Shown: positions 30,009 through 41,307, counted from the stretch's first letter. The stretch is 45,069 nucleotides of DNA from Chytriomyces cf. hyalinus JEL632 (GCA_025435555.1 JAIWWG010000162.1:1-45069), one strand, 5' to 3'. Translations and numbers: made by a program. The notes: generated by a model from the sequence alone, not told the origin.

Positions 30009-31333
30009 ATGACGGACGAGGAGAAGTGTTCTGGAGGTATTTTGGTGATGTTGTTGAGCCGCTCAACGAGCGTTACTCACGCAGCTACTAAAATTCAGGA
30101 AATCTCCAACCACCATCAACTTCGAATGCGCGGACAAGAGCACGCACCGGACATTCTCGAACCTTCTCAATCACCGCATGAACTGCACGAGTTTGGTCTC
30201 CGCCAAGTGTCCAGAATCGAGCGTCTGATGGAAACAACAATCACCAACTGCGCCTTCGTCGGCAGTCTGGCACAGTTTCGAATGCACCTCAACACCCGCG
30301 ATGCGTGCAGACATTTGTATTTCGATACCCAAGATCAGGCTCTGCAGAAGTATGAGGAGATGGCAGAGGATGTGAGGTCGCGTTTGGCGCCGCTCTTTCC
30401 AGATCATGGTCGAAGAGTGAATGCAGCCAGCAGGTGTGTTCACATCGCCGCGTTCAACTTATTTTTGCGGTTGCATTGACGGGAACCTGTTCAAGTTGTT
30501 TAGTCAGGGGTGTTGAAACGGATAAACCGTCTCACCACTTGAAGGCACAAATACTCAAAGAGGTTCGAATCCCACTTGGTGCTTTTTTGATCGGCTTTTT
30601 GAATGACGCGAATCTTGCACAGGAATCCTTGAGACTGCTTTCATTCGAACCATCCACTCTTTCACGAAACAAAGAATTCATGGAAGGATGGGTGCTATAC
30701 ATCCAATCACTGGGTCAAGAGATTGGCGTATTTAGAGACCCGTTCGAGTACTTTGGAAGGTATCTATCAACCGACAACTTCCTTATTGTTGACCCTGCCT
30801 CACATGAAATATACCCCAGTCTAGAATTAGAGTTGATGAATGCAGTTTGGTTTACAGTTGACACATTCATGCACGACAAAAGTTGGGACTCAAACCAATG
30901 CTTCGAATACGCCGCTTCAAAACTTGACATGCCTTCTTCTCAAATCATGGAACGGATCCATCATATCAAAATACACCCGGGAGACGCATGCTGCGGCAAA
31001 CTAGGACAACTGAAATTAAAACAGTTGCGAATCGTTGCTCAAGAAACCTTTGGAGACGACTTGGTTCGCTTGAAAACGTTTCATGCGGTTGTTTTGGGGA
31101 GTGGCATTGTTTCTTTGGATATTGTTGAATCGAATGTGCAGCGTTGGATTCGTGGGGAGACGGAGTTGGCGCGTTTGAATGAAAAGTCGCGTTTGTTGGA
31201 ACACCAACCGAGGACACTGGTGCAAGATTCAGTCAAACTGAAGAAGGGAAAGTTCAGTTATCGCGTGATATGTTCTGCTGCACTCGCTGCTGTGTTTCTG
31301 TTGTTGTGCAAGAACCTGTTGAATGAATTCTAG
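30009..31333 (+). CDS. DUF885-family protein, short and with degenerate metal motif, C-terminal anchor
   Basis: Exons 30009-30036, 30085-30435 and 30504-31333 give 402 residues. The DUF885 pattern is visible: SPHELHEFGLRQVSRIERLM, EGWVLYIQSLGQEIGVFRDP, NAVWFTVDTFMHDKSWD and PGDACCGKLGQLKLKQLR. Family members are usually about 550-600 residues, so roughly the first third is absent. The family's HEGxPGHH metal site is replaced by ETDKPSHHL: the first His-Glu is lost, the last His pair kept. The C-terminus adds a membrane helix (VICSAALAAVFLLLCKNLL), so it may be tail-anchored. Lost metal ligands suggest it is not an active hydrolase (inference). The donor at 30436 was chosen because it is the one that keeps frame. 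Confidence 0.7.
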
Positions 31334-31412
31334 ACTGCTCTTGAAACACGACACACGCATAGCCATCCTTCAATAAATACATACATTTTATTGACCAAAA
31401 AAGATCGAATAT

Positions 31413-33052
31413 TTAGATGTAGTCTTGGATATATTTCGTATACTCCGAGTGCAGCTCCTTAAAATACGGATGACTAATAGAATCATACGCCCAGATGCGC
31501 TTTTTTGGGCTGTACAAAAACATTTGCTGAAAAAACGACACCTCAGTAACACTGTCAAAAAAGAGTTTGAATCGAAAAGAGCAAACCTTCATCAGATGCA
31601 TCCCGTCTGGATCCTGCTCAGAAAATGCGGGGAATCGCGCGTCTAAACTCATTTTCGGGTTTTGATTTCCCGCCATTTTGATCGCGTCCGACTCTGGTTC
31701 AAAGCCTTGAAAATCGTCCTGAGCTGGCTTGCCCAAAGTTCTGACTGTTGCGAAAATGGAGAAAGCATCAACGTTAAATGTTTTCCTGATGTGGGAATTG
31801 GAAGTATACGCACTGAATGACAAGACTGCGGACTCCAATCTCAGTCGGGCTGTAGAAAAGTGGGGATCCACCGACAAGCTCTGCGCAAAACCAGTCGAAA
31901 AAATTTAGACGCGAGACAAAACGGGCGCGACCAATGTGTGGTTGTCAAATTGCGTACCAGCAAAGATGCAACCTGCACTCCAGACATCGATTGCATTATC
32001 GTACACTTTCAAAGCGCCGACAGACGCAGCTTTTTGAAGAAGCACTTCAGGCGCGCGATAAATAATCGTTTGGACCTAATTCGATGTTGAAATAACAAAG
32101 AAATGAGTGTATGATTTTCAGGACAGGGCAAAACTTCACCTGTGGGGAATACGGCTTGTGTACGATCGGTGTCTCCCGGCCGAGACCGAAATCAATCAAC
32201 TTGATTTGAACTCCAGAGGGTGAGCTTGCAACCATAATGTTACCTGATATAGTGGGGGTAAAACCAGGTTATTCTTTGATCCAAGGAAAACTGAGCCAAT
32301 TTGAGCTTACTTGGTTTCAAATCGCGATGTATGTATCCGCGTTCTTGAATGAAAATAATGGCAAGCATCAGTTGCAGCATGATATGCTGAGAAAGAGAGA
32401 ATTATTTAAATCACAGTGACGACCCATCTCATATACGGACTCCATACCTTTGTTGTTTTGTACGGCATTGCGTTGCGGTGTTCATGCATGAATCCACACA
32501 AATCGAGCGTGAAATACTCCATCACCATGAAACTGGCTTCTTCGTCATTGAACAGCTCCAACTGTCTGCAAAATGATACTGTTGAACTCAAATGAAACAC
32601 CAGGCGCAGCGCGAAAAACTCACCTCACAATGAACGGAAAATCCTTCCTCTTCGCCGCTTCAGTCAAAGTCTTTGAAATCATAATCTCTCTGTGTTGCAG
32701 AATGTTATAGACGCGTAAGAGGGCGCGGAGGACGAATAAAAACGGAACCTTATCGTCGATGAGGTGATGGACTCATCAGCATGCGTCAGCATCTTCTTGA
32801 TGGCCACCACTTTGCCTGTGAAGCGGCACTGGGCTCTGAGCACACTCCCGTACGCACCCTCTCCGCACTGTCGAGAATCAAAACTACAATTAAGCACGCG
32901 TCTTACGCCCACATTGGAACCCGCACCTTGCCCGTCACTGTGTACTTTGCCCACAGCGGCACGGTCTGGTCCATGCTGTTTGGGGTGACGGACCCAGCGC
33001 GACTCAAGGCGGGCGTCGAGTATCCATAGGGACTGTCAAGTGCTCCAAGCAT
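31413..33052 (-). CDS. CDK-like (CMGC) protein kinase (frame break)
   Basis: Nine exons: 32927-33052, 32749-32867, 32624-32689, 32448-32565, 32311-32386, 32140-32243, 31958-32075, 31587-31880 and 31413-31526; about 377 residues. Kinase motifs are complete: glycine loop GEGAYGSV, VVAIKK, catalytic YIHRDLKPSNI, DFGLGRE (DFG intact), TIIYRAPEVLL and DVWSAGCIFAELVGGSPLF. The end KRIWAYDSISHPYF is CDK/MAPK-typical. There is no PSTAIRE helix recognisable, so no specific CDK is assigned. Exon 8 changes frame once, at the AAAA opposite 31781-31784; one base fewer there gives a continuous kinase. All eight introns are 58-77 nt with GT..AG ends. Confidence 0.85.
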
Positions 33053-33231
33053 TCGTTTTTCTCGGACAGAATTATTTTTGTTTCTCTTGTTTCCCAAATG
33101 CTCTCTCACCGCAACTCCAAAGAACCGGACATGTTCTATCATTGCGGTATGGCGATACCCCCACACTTGCGCTTGTCTCGCAAAAGGACTCGTAATGCGT
33201 GGTCGCAAAATAAAATTCACCCATAAAAAAA

Positions 33232-34061
33232 ATGGTCCAATCGATGCTGCTTCAAGAGACAGTTGTGCTTGCCTGGTCCACGGACATGAACGCGACAGCC
33301 TCACGTATTCTCGCTTCAATCTCATCCTCAGACGCTGTCGCTGCAACGGCGAAGCTGGCGCTTACCCCAGAGTTGGATGCTCTCGATGTTGATGTGGCGA
33401 ACTTGGGCAACTCGGTGACCTTTGAATCGAGTTGTTTTGCATTGGTCTATTACAAGGGAGACTTATTTTGGTAACTGTGCAGGCGGTTTCGCTTGTTTCC
33501 ATCAACGGGACTTTGGCGGCAGGACTGGTGCCAACACTTGCTGTGGAGATTGTTTCGAAACTGGTGCAGTCGAATGTGCAGCGACTCGTGCTAGTTGCCT
33601 CGCTGAATGTAGGAGAGAAGGAGGGGCGAGTTTACTCGGCCACGTTAAACTGCGAGCAGATTCAAGTGCTGGGTGAGTCTTTTTAAACCAAACTCGCCGA
33701 ATCTGCCAAACTCATCCACTGTACAGACACCACCCCACTATCAACGTCAGCCCCATTGAATGACTCCTTCCTGGGAGCATTAATTCCAATCCTGCACTTG
33801 ACCCAATCCGTCAAAACAACATTACTTGCCACCCCAGCAAAGCGAGAAAGAACCGCCGAAACATTTCATCTCTTGCGCGGAATTTCTGAAAAACAATCGG
33901 ATGCGGCGATTCCACTTCTCGCAAACGCGCTGTCAAACTACTTGAACATCCAAGTCGATTCTGAGAAGGCGCGACGCATTATTCTGCCATATGTCAAAGC
34001 AGCCAGAGAGATGGAGGGAAAAGTTGACAAGAAGGATGATTTGCAGTTGATGTACCTTTAG
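33232..34061 (+). CDS. Proteasome assembly chaperone 1 (PSMG1)-like protein (frame break)
   Basis: From the ATG at 33232 to an intron 33673-33726 (GTGAGT..GTACAG) and on to 34061, about 258 residues. TFESSCFALVYYKG, NVQRLVLVAS and the later NDSFLGALIPILHL follow the layout of PSMG1/PAC1, a chaperone of the proteasome alpha ring. Sequence identity to the human protein is low by eye, so this is a tentative call. The frame shifts at the TTTT run 33466-33469; one more T would make it continuous, and a 38- or 68-nt intron is an alternative. It diverges from the kinase gene over 179 bp. Confidence 0.45.
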
Positions 34062-34151
34062 CATGCATGCATTCTTTGGAAGTAAAGATCGATGAGTCTA
34101 TTCAGTCAACATATAATTTGCCCACTTCATTGGACGACACATGCCAAAGCT

Positions 34152-36141
34152 TTACATTTCCTCCATCAAGACTTCAATCACATCTACATCCCCACCCAAC
34201 TTTCTCGCAATTCCCTCTACCAGAACAGCAGCCACAAACAGCCCAATCCACTCTCCTTCAAGCCCAATCCGATGCTGACGGAAAAACTGCGCCGCCTTCA
34301 TCAACACCTGTCGACTCTTGATGACACTCAGTGGAAGAATTCCCGCAACACTTTTCCCTTCCTCCAGCCCCAAACTCTGAATCAATTCCTTCATTTCGCG
34401 ACGCGCGCCTTCAGGATCAATAACTGCAGATGGGTCACGACACCGTGTCATGAACAAGTCTGCCATGTCGTCTCCCTTTCCATCAAGAGCCGCGTTAACG
34501 ACGCTTTGAATGTTGCTGAGATTGGATTGGCTGAGAGCGCTTGTGAGTCCTACATCGAGGAATACGAGGTGAGGTGTGTATCCAGCTTCTTTTAGCTTTT
34601 CGAGGAGTTTGAGACGGTCAGCGATGGATGCGTTGGATAATGTTTGGTACAGCGACGCGTCTATGAAATCTATGGATTTGCCTGATTTTTGATGGGTTTC
34701 CTTTTTGAATTGGAGAAGAATGTTTCCTGCATGCAAATCAGCTGCGATGGATCTATTAGATGTCCAATCGTTCTTTTTTAAAAATGTTGATCAATTACCA
34801 TGCACAAAATTATGCTTCATGATCATTCGCTGAGAGAAAAGAAATCAAAATCACGTCCAAAACCAGAATTCGACATTGTTCACTCACCACAAAGGCGGGA
34901 AGTCCAATCTGAACCAACTCCTCATCAAAAGCGCAATGCCCAATTTCAACAATCTTTCGAAACCCAACTCCATCGCAAAATTCTTCAACAAGAACATTGC
35001 GCGATGCAATCAAAGGTGTTGGAAACGCAATCGGCAACGGTCGCTCACTCTTCAGTAGCCCTTCTCCTTCAAAGTTTCGCTTAAATTGGGCTAGATTTCT
35101 AAATTCAATCGTCAAGTCCAGTTGCCTGCGCATCATGCCAGCAAATGTATCCAGTTCTTCGTCAATGGCCAGATATTTGGAACCGGGAATCAGTTGAGAG
35201 AATATGCGGCCACCCATTTGTAGCAGTGTCAAGTCCATTTCGATGATATGCTCGATTCTTGGATGTATCACTTTGACTGCGACGCGTTTGTCCGCGAGAT
35301 CTGTCCGTTGGGATACAAATGTGCGGCGTGAGATGATGTCCCAATTCGATCAAAGACAGTGCGTTGCTCACCTGCCAACGCGTTTCCATGTGCCGAAACA
35401 AACTGACTTTTAAGCACTGCCAAGTGAACCTGCGCAACTGCACCCACACCCACTGGCTCCGAATCAAACCGCTCAAACACATCACTCACAATCAAATTCC
35501 GTTTCGAAACACTGCCAAAATGCAAATCCACCAACTCCTTGCACCTGCGCCAATGTCCAAGAATACGCGTGCGGCTTCACGTGACTTTGAAGACGGGCAA
35601 ACGCATCACATACAGCCGGGTGAAACAAATCTTGACGCATGGACGCCCATTGACATAGTTTGATAAACACGGGGCCGGCGTATTCGAAGCAATGGGTTGT
35701 GAGGTGCATGAACCAATCGTGTTCCAAGACTTTGGATGTTTCGGTGTCGGCCGTGAGTGAGTTTGTTGCTTCAATAAGTAATCGTCCGTTCCCGATAAGT
35801 AGCCAAAAGGGCAGGGCAAACAACACGGGCGTGAACAGGAACAACAGGGAAATGACGCGGAAACAGAGTCGCAGCGGATTGATGGAAGCGATTGGCGTTG
35901 CGACTATTTCGGACTGTTTCTCGATTTTCGATACATCACTGTCGATATGCGCTGCATGCGGTATGACTGCTTCCATGTGTAGAGGCCGTGTTTGGGTCCA
36001 GCCCACGCACGCAATGCCCACGACCGTTGCCGAGAAAACAAACGGTCTAACTGGCGCGCATCTCGTCCATACCAAAACGCGGGTGCTCCGAAACGGCGCA
36101 TTCACCGACCATCTGCGCAGACAGTGCCCAAAGAAGGACAT
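34152..36141 (-). CDS. ABC1/ADCK atypical kinase, ADCK2 (Cqd1) type (frame break)
   Basis: Exons 35372-36141, 34888-35300, 34799-34829 and 34152-34741 (introns 71, 58 and 57 nt) give about 600 residues. The N-terminus is a mitochondrial presequence (MSFFGHCLRRWSVNAPFRS), then a membrane helix (ISLLFLFTPVLFALPFWLL). GPVFIKLCQWASMRQDLF is the KxGQ-like motif in its ADCK2 form. VGVGAVAQVHLA replaces the P-loop, RVAVKV has the nucleotide-binding Lys, and HNFVHADLHAGNILL and VFLDVGL (DxG) complete the site. Such proteins act in coenzyme Q and lipid distribution in mitochondria. One base too many lies at the AA opposite 35539-35540. The in-frame ATG at 36175-36177 would lengthen the start by 12 residues. 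Confidence 0.85.
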
Positions 36142-36213
36142 GCAAATATATTTAACACAAATATTCCATAAAGCCATAAAATAAAATCAAGGGTGAAGAA
36201 AAAAAAACAGCAA

Positions 36214-36738
36214 ATGTTCTCGCTGTCACGGCTGCCGACGAGGCTATTTCCAACCTGCATCCAAAGCACCACCCGCTCCGTCGTAAGCACCTCAATCGAT
36301 GGATGGAAGCAGGCTTCAAAGTACATGGAACTGGACGCAAAGACAAAGGCAACTCTGGTTCCTCAACCACGAGGTAACGAAACTCTCCATCGCCGAACAC
36401 TGTTTCGATGCCCTGCACCCAATACTGGACGACTAAAGAATCAAACTCCAGGCACCATCACAACCCCATCAGCCTTCCTAACAGCCATCGGCCGCTCATG
36501 CGCAGATGTGAGCGACAAGTTCAAATCATGGGAACATCTGTTCACGGCAACATCGCTCGAAATGGGCGACTCGCTCGCCATCCCAGTTCGTAAACGCAGA
36601 TACATTCTTTTGTGGCGCGAATGGTTCAAACGGGGGATCGAACCACGTACGATAGAAATTCCAAAGCGGGCAAAGAAGCATCTGCGGCTGAAGAATAGAG
36701 TGCAGCTTGTGAGGCTCAAAAAGCAGGGTCTTGCATGA
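36214..36738 (+). CDS. FYV4: Mitochondrial small-subunit ribosomal protein mS41 (IGR motif)
   Basis: 174 residues. The start MFSLSRLPTRLFPTCIQSTT is a presequence. The C-terminal half holds the IGR domain: FLTAIGRSCADVSDKFKSWE, then LAIPVRKRRYILLWREWFKR, with a basic tail KRAKKHLRLKNRVQLVRLKK. Yeast Fyv4/mS41 is a component of the mitochondrial 37S subunit. The gene diverges from the ADCK2-like gene with only 72 bp between start codons, so both mitochondrial genes share a very short promoter. The middle third (residues 25-80) is not conserved and could conceal an intron, but none is required. Confidence 0.85.
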   Translation: MFSLSRLPTRLFPTCIQSTTRSVVSTSIDGWKQASKYMELDAKTKATLVPQPRGNETLHRRTLFRCPAPNTGRLKNQTPGTITTPSAFLTAIGRSCADVSDKFKSWEHLFTATSLEMGDSLAIPVRKRRYILLWREWFKRGIEPRTIEIPKRAKKHLRLKNRVQLVRLKKQGLA

Positions 36739-37151
36739 GTCGTGTTTGTGGGCTAATAAACCGAACTTGTTTTTTTTTATAATGCACCTTATAATGGGGA
36801 CTGGAGTCATGCATTGAGGACGCGAACTAAGCTGCCAGTAAGCAGCGTATGTAACCCTCAGTTGATTTGTTTGGTGTCGAAATGGCATTGGTATTCCTTT
36901 CCCGAAATCCTATCCCGAAAGCGAACAAATTTGTCAACATCGAGAACACAGGCAAATCAGCATGGCAGACATGGTCAACTGTACCGACGCGTGAATTGTT
37001 TGCGAGGTTATTTTACGGTAGTTCCAATGTCTCGAATGCTTTCATATGGTGCTGAATAATTGTCATTTTCCATCATTACTATTCGAAATGCCGCATTATA
37101 AAAGCAACCTCCGTCTTCATTCCCAACGCATCGCAACATTCGAAATCGCAA
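36739..37151 (+). promoter_or_regulatory. Upstream region of the quinone reductase gene
   Basis: A consensus TATA box TATAAAAG lies at 37097-37104, 48 bp before the ATG. It is one of the clearest TATA boxes in the window and suggests a regulated, strongly inducible gene. No other gene was found in the 413 bp. Confidence 0.55.
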
Positions 37152-38329
37152 ATGACCGCCGCAAAGAAGACCGTGACCACAACCACCACCACAAAGACGG
37201 TCCACGACGGCAGCAAGACCATCGTCACAAAGACAGTGACTACCAACACGAGTCTGACAACGTTCGACTACAGCGTCCCTGAGACCATGAAAGCTGTCAC
37301 ATTCAGCTCGTATGGATCCAGTGCCGATGTTTTGGAGCATGTGGAGCTGCCGACTCCCAAGTTGTCTGACGACGATACTCTGAGTGTCATTATCAAGGTG
37401 GTTTCAGCTGGTGTCAATCCAGGTGAGAAGTAGCAAGCTATTTTGGAATTACTTGAGATTCTAACTTTGCTCTTGGCATTCTGGCAGTTGATTACAAAAT
37501 CGTCAAGGGATATCTTTCCGCATATCTCCCCATGCCAGTCCCTGCAATTCCTGGCGCAGAATATGCTGGAATAATTGTTCAAGTCGGTTCAAGCGTCACA
37601 CTATTCAACGTAGGTGACAAAGTATACGGCAAAACTGCAAGACCTACCGGCTACGGCCCATACGCCGAATACATCAAAGTCAACTCCCAAACAGACCTCG
37701 TCACGCACATGCCCGCATCCATTTCGTTCAATCTAGCCGGTGGAATCAGTCTCGCCGCGTTAACTGCATATGTGGGTCTCGCAACGTACCACGGTCTCAA
37801 CAAGGATGCGTACTACAACAAGGATAAAAAGGTCCTCGTGATTGGCGCGTCAGGAGGTGTCGGAATGTGGGCTGTTCAAATCGCGAAAAGACTTGGAGCA
37901 AGTGTTACGGCTGTTGCGTCTTCTCGAAACAAGGATTTCGTGTTGACCACTCTGAAAGCGGATGCGTTCGTGGATTACACACAAGCACCGCTTGCTGAGC
38001 AGTTCACGACAGTAGATGAATTTGACGTCATTTATGACTCCATCAGTGCAGACATTACGAGCAACTGGGATCTCGCTCAGCTGATTTTGAAACCCGGTGG
38101 CCTCTTCGTATCACCTGCGGGAACTGTAAAGACAACAGATGCAGACACTAGGCGATTCAAATATGTCGCTCAGCTGCCGGTTTCAGAGTTCCCACAAATT
38201 GCGGGATGGGTTGCGGAGGGAAGCGTGACTCCAATCACAACTCTTGCTCTGCCTTTGAGTGAAGCCAAAAAGGCTCATGAATTGAGCGCATCCGGAAGAA
38301 CAGTTGGTAAAATAGTTTTGAATCCGTAG
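37152..38329 (+). CDS. MDR-family NAD(P)H:quinone oxidoreductase-like protein
   Basis: Exons 37152-37422 and 37488-38329 (65-nt intron, phase 1) encode 370 residues. The catalytic fold starts at MKAVTFSSYG; NPVDYKIVKGYL, GAEYAGIIVQVGSSV, GDKVYGKTA and the Rossmann motif VIGASGGVGMWAVQIAKRLG are typical of zinc-free medium-chain reductases. Zinc-binding cysteines are absent, as expected for quinone reductases. The protein would reduce quinones or enones with NADPH. The first 45 residues are odd: a Thr/Lys-rich repeat (KKTVTTTTTTKTV, TIVTKTVTTNTS) precedes the normal start. The substrate cannot be told. Confidence 0.88.
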
Positions 38330-38605
38330 TTTCGTGCATCGAACATACAATTACGGTTGCATATCCGTTTATAGTGAATCCGTTTAATGAATATAATACC
38401 ATCACCTGCGTACTTCTTTGCAAGGATATTAATCGCCCATGCTTTAAAGATGAATTTATTTGTGAGGGAGAGACTGGCAAAGGAATCGTTGAACTTTGGG
38501 TCATGACATCCAGAGTAAGCTGAAAGCGCCACTTAACGCCGTATGAATGCTGCAGAAACTGAACAATATAACTTGGTACGACCCCTCTATTTCGCCCTGA
38601 TAAAT

Positions 38606-39775
38606 TTATACTGCGCGTTCCAAGGACGCAAGCCTCGCATCATTGAAGCAAGAAAAAACCCAATCATACGCCGCAGTCCGCACTGGAAAAGTTTCACGCT
38701 TCTGCACACGGACCACCCCCGACTCTATCATAGACGCCGCATATTTGAGACTCGTTGTCTTGAAATTGGTCATCCTGCGATTAACTCTCTTGTTGAAGAT
38801 GGACGCGAGCGAGAAGTGCGATTTGTTCCGATGGCTGTCATGGTTAATGTGAACTGCAGCGAGACTGTCTGTTGCATCGATGGTAGCCACCCCTTCATAG
38901 TGATTCATGAGTCCCGTGAACCAGTTGTCAAACGTGACTCCGCCAAGCAAATGAGGCGGGAAGCAGCCAAACTCCAGCGGCAACTCTCTGTTCCATATAA
39001 AGTAGTCGACCGCCCTGGCCCCGAACAGCGTTCCATTTGACTTGACAGCATCGTTTACGTTCGACAACCGCTGATCGAGTGTGAAAGATGGTTGGAGCGC
39101 GCTGCTCTCGACATCGACGTTTATCCTCCTTCCAAATATACCTACGTTCTTTTGACCCCTAGATTCGCGAAAGTACATCACACCACGCATGGTATCCACT
39201 AGTGATGTGTCAAACAAAATATCTCCGTTCGCAAACCCAATAAATGGCGACTCAGCGCCAATGCCATTGTGAACTGCATTCATAATATGCCGATATGATG
39301 CAGCCTCCACATCATTGGTGTGAGCTCCCAGACGGTATGTCGGCAGGCCGTAACTGCGCGCAAGGAGAAGGGCGGTACAGTCCCGGCTCGCAATGACAAA
39401 ATCAACGCCAGGTAAAGACGCCCGCGATTCATACAGAAACTGATCTCGGTACCATGCAAACAGTGTTTCATTGCTGTGCTTTGCAGCACTAGAGGGTGGT
39501 GCTTTTGGGCTGACAATTAGAGTGAGAATGCTGTCGCGATTGAGTGAGCCAACAAGCCCGTCAGAAGTACACGCGGAGTAATCTGGACTGTCGAGATGGT
39601 TGATGGGCTTGGATGACGCATCGAGGTTCCCGATAGATCCAACTTTAGGTGCATTGGCATCTGATTGCGCGCATTGGAGATTCGATACTGCATAGATGAT
39701 CATGAGAGGTATCATCAACACTATCGCTCGGAATGGTGTCAAGCGAAACGCGCGATTCGCCGTTATCTTTGTCAT
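38606..39775 (-). CDS. Type II membrane glycosyltransferase-like protein, copy A
   Basis: 389 residues from the ATG that starts MTKITANRAF; the frame is open 54 codons further upstream. A short basic cytoplasmic stretch is followed by a signal anchor (AIVLMIPLMIIYAVSNL). The lumenal part contains WYRDQFLYESRASLPGVDFV, then GFANGDILFDTS, a DxD-like element in the GT-A manner, and VDYFIWNRELPLEF and FDNWFTGLMNHYEG. I take it for a Golgi glycosyltransferase, but the family is not recognised and the activity is inference. The next gene upstream is a close paralogue on the same strand, so the pair arose by tandem duplication. Confidence 0.6.
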   Translation of the reverse strand: MTKITANRAFRLTPFRAIVLMIPLMIIYAVSNLQCAQSDANAPKVGSIGNLDASSKPINHLDSPDYSACTSDGLVGSLNRDSILTLIVSPKAPPSSAAKHSNETLFAWYRDQFLYESRASLPGVDFVIASRDCTALLLARSYGLPTYRLGAHTNDVEAASYRHIMNAVHNGIGAESPFIGFANGDILFDTSLVDTMRGVMYFRESRGQKNVGIFGRRINVDVESSALQPSFTLDQRLSNVNDAVKSNGTLFGARAVDYFIWNRELPLEFGCFPPHLLGGVTFDNWFTGLMNHYEGVATIDATDSLAAVHINHDSHRNKSHFSLASIFNKRVNRRMTNFKTTSLKYAASMIESGVVRVQKRETFPVRTAAYDWVFSCFNDARLASLERAV

Positions 39776-39951
39776 AGGCTGTATGTGGGGGTCTGGATAA
39801 GGTTTTTTTATGGTTATGTTGTTTTTGGATTGACAATTCCCTATTTTCGCAACACACCCAACTGCAAAACGACTAGAACGCTTTGGTGTAGCAGCAGTTT
39901 TTGTTGGCGACAAGTTGGATAATCCGCAGTTACCCACAGTTCTACTTTTTA

Positions 39952-41140
39952 TTAATCACCCCCCACGTTGAAGTGAGGCCCTTTCCTGGAATCTCGAGCT
40001 TGTCGAAAACATGCAAATTCCGAGGCATACGCCGTGGTTTCTTCTGGCACGTTTTCGCGTTTCAAAACACTAACCACACCCTCTCCTGTCGCTTTTGTCG
40101 AATATTTGAGATGGTTTGTCTTGTAATTTGTCAAGCTGCCGATTGAAAGTCGATGCAAGCGAAGAATGCGACATTCTGGGCTTGGTATCGTGGTTGATGT
40201 GCATTGCAGAGAGACTATTTGTAGCGTCGATGGTTGCCACCCCTTCATAGTGGTTCATGAGCCCCGTGAACCAGTTGTCGAATTCAACTCCACCAAGAAA
40301 GAAAGGTGGGAAGCAGCTGAATTCCAACGTCAATTCCCTATTCCATATGAAATAATCCACCGCTAAGGTCCAATATAACTTTCCGTTTGACTTGACAGCA
40401 TCCTGTACGTTAAGCAGCCGCTGATCCAGTGTAAAAGTCGGTTGAAGCGCGCTCCTCTCGACATCGACATTGATCCTCCTTCCAAACACACCCACATGAT
40501 TCTGACCCATAGATTCACGAAATTGCATCACACCACGCATCGTATCTGCCAGTGACGTGTCGAACAAAATATCTCCATTCGCAAACCCAATAAACGGCGA
40601 CGTGGCACCAATGCTGCTGTGAACTGCATTCAAAATATGTCGGTATGTTGCAGCCTCCACATCACTGGTATGAGATCCCAGACGGTATGTCGGCAGGCCG
40701 TAACTGCGCGCATGGAGAAGAGCAGCACAGTCGCGACTTGCAATGACAAAATCAACACCAGGAAGAGATGCACGCGTTTCATACAGAAACTGGTCTCGGT
40801 ACCACGCAAAGAGTGTTTCATTACTGTACTTCGCAGCATTGGAGGGTGGTGCTTTTGGGCTGACAATGAGAGTGAGAATGCTGTCGCGTTTGAGCGTGCC
40901 CACAAGGTCGTCGGCAGTGCATGCGGAATAGTGTGAACATTCGGATTCTTGATCGCTATTTGAGTTGTAGTTGACGGAAGTTTTGAGTTTCGATGGTAAT
41001 TGGGGCTTGGGTTCCACTGGCTGGCGGGTGGGGGGCAGCAGCCGGTTGAACATCCACACGAAAGTCATGCAGGGTATCATCAGTAGAGTCAAGCGGATAG
41101 GCGTCATTCGAAACACGCGTCGCACTTCTGTTTTCGCCAT
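39952..41140 (-). CDS. Type II membrane glycosyltransferase-like protein, copy B (C-terminal frame break)
   Basis: The start MAKTEVRRVFRMTPIR is followed by a signal anchor (LTLLMIPCMTFVWMF). Most of the lumenal domain is nearly the same as in copy A (GVDFVIASRDC, PFIGFANGDILFDTS, DYFIWNREL, TIDATNSL), while the stem after the anchor has diverged. The main frame ends at 40070, but the sequence homologous to copy A's C-terminus (TNYKTNHLKYS, VVSVLKRENV) continues in the next frame to 39952. One base fewer near 40133-40134 would join them. Either copy B lost its tail by a frameshift or the consensus has an error there. Confidence 0.6.
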
Positions 41141-41307
41141 CTTTTTGTTATCTCTTTAGTTTGTTTTGATAAAATGGACAAATTGTAGTGACTCATTCTT
41201 TTCATTTTATTCACACATTGATCTCCATGCTGAACTTTGGGTAGCTGCTCATGATGTCCGATTGTGTTCTCAACACTTGTAGGAACCCATCCCATGCCTC
41301 TGGTAAG

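Noticed and set aside
31798-31826. 28-nt intron in the CDK-like gene
   Set aside because: Far shorter than the eight other introns (58-77 nt), and one base at an AAAA run restores the frame equally well.
35530-35560. Intron of 43 nt in the ADCK2-like gene
   Set aside because: It would remove the conserved segment after LQ..PH that the family needs; a single extra A fits better.
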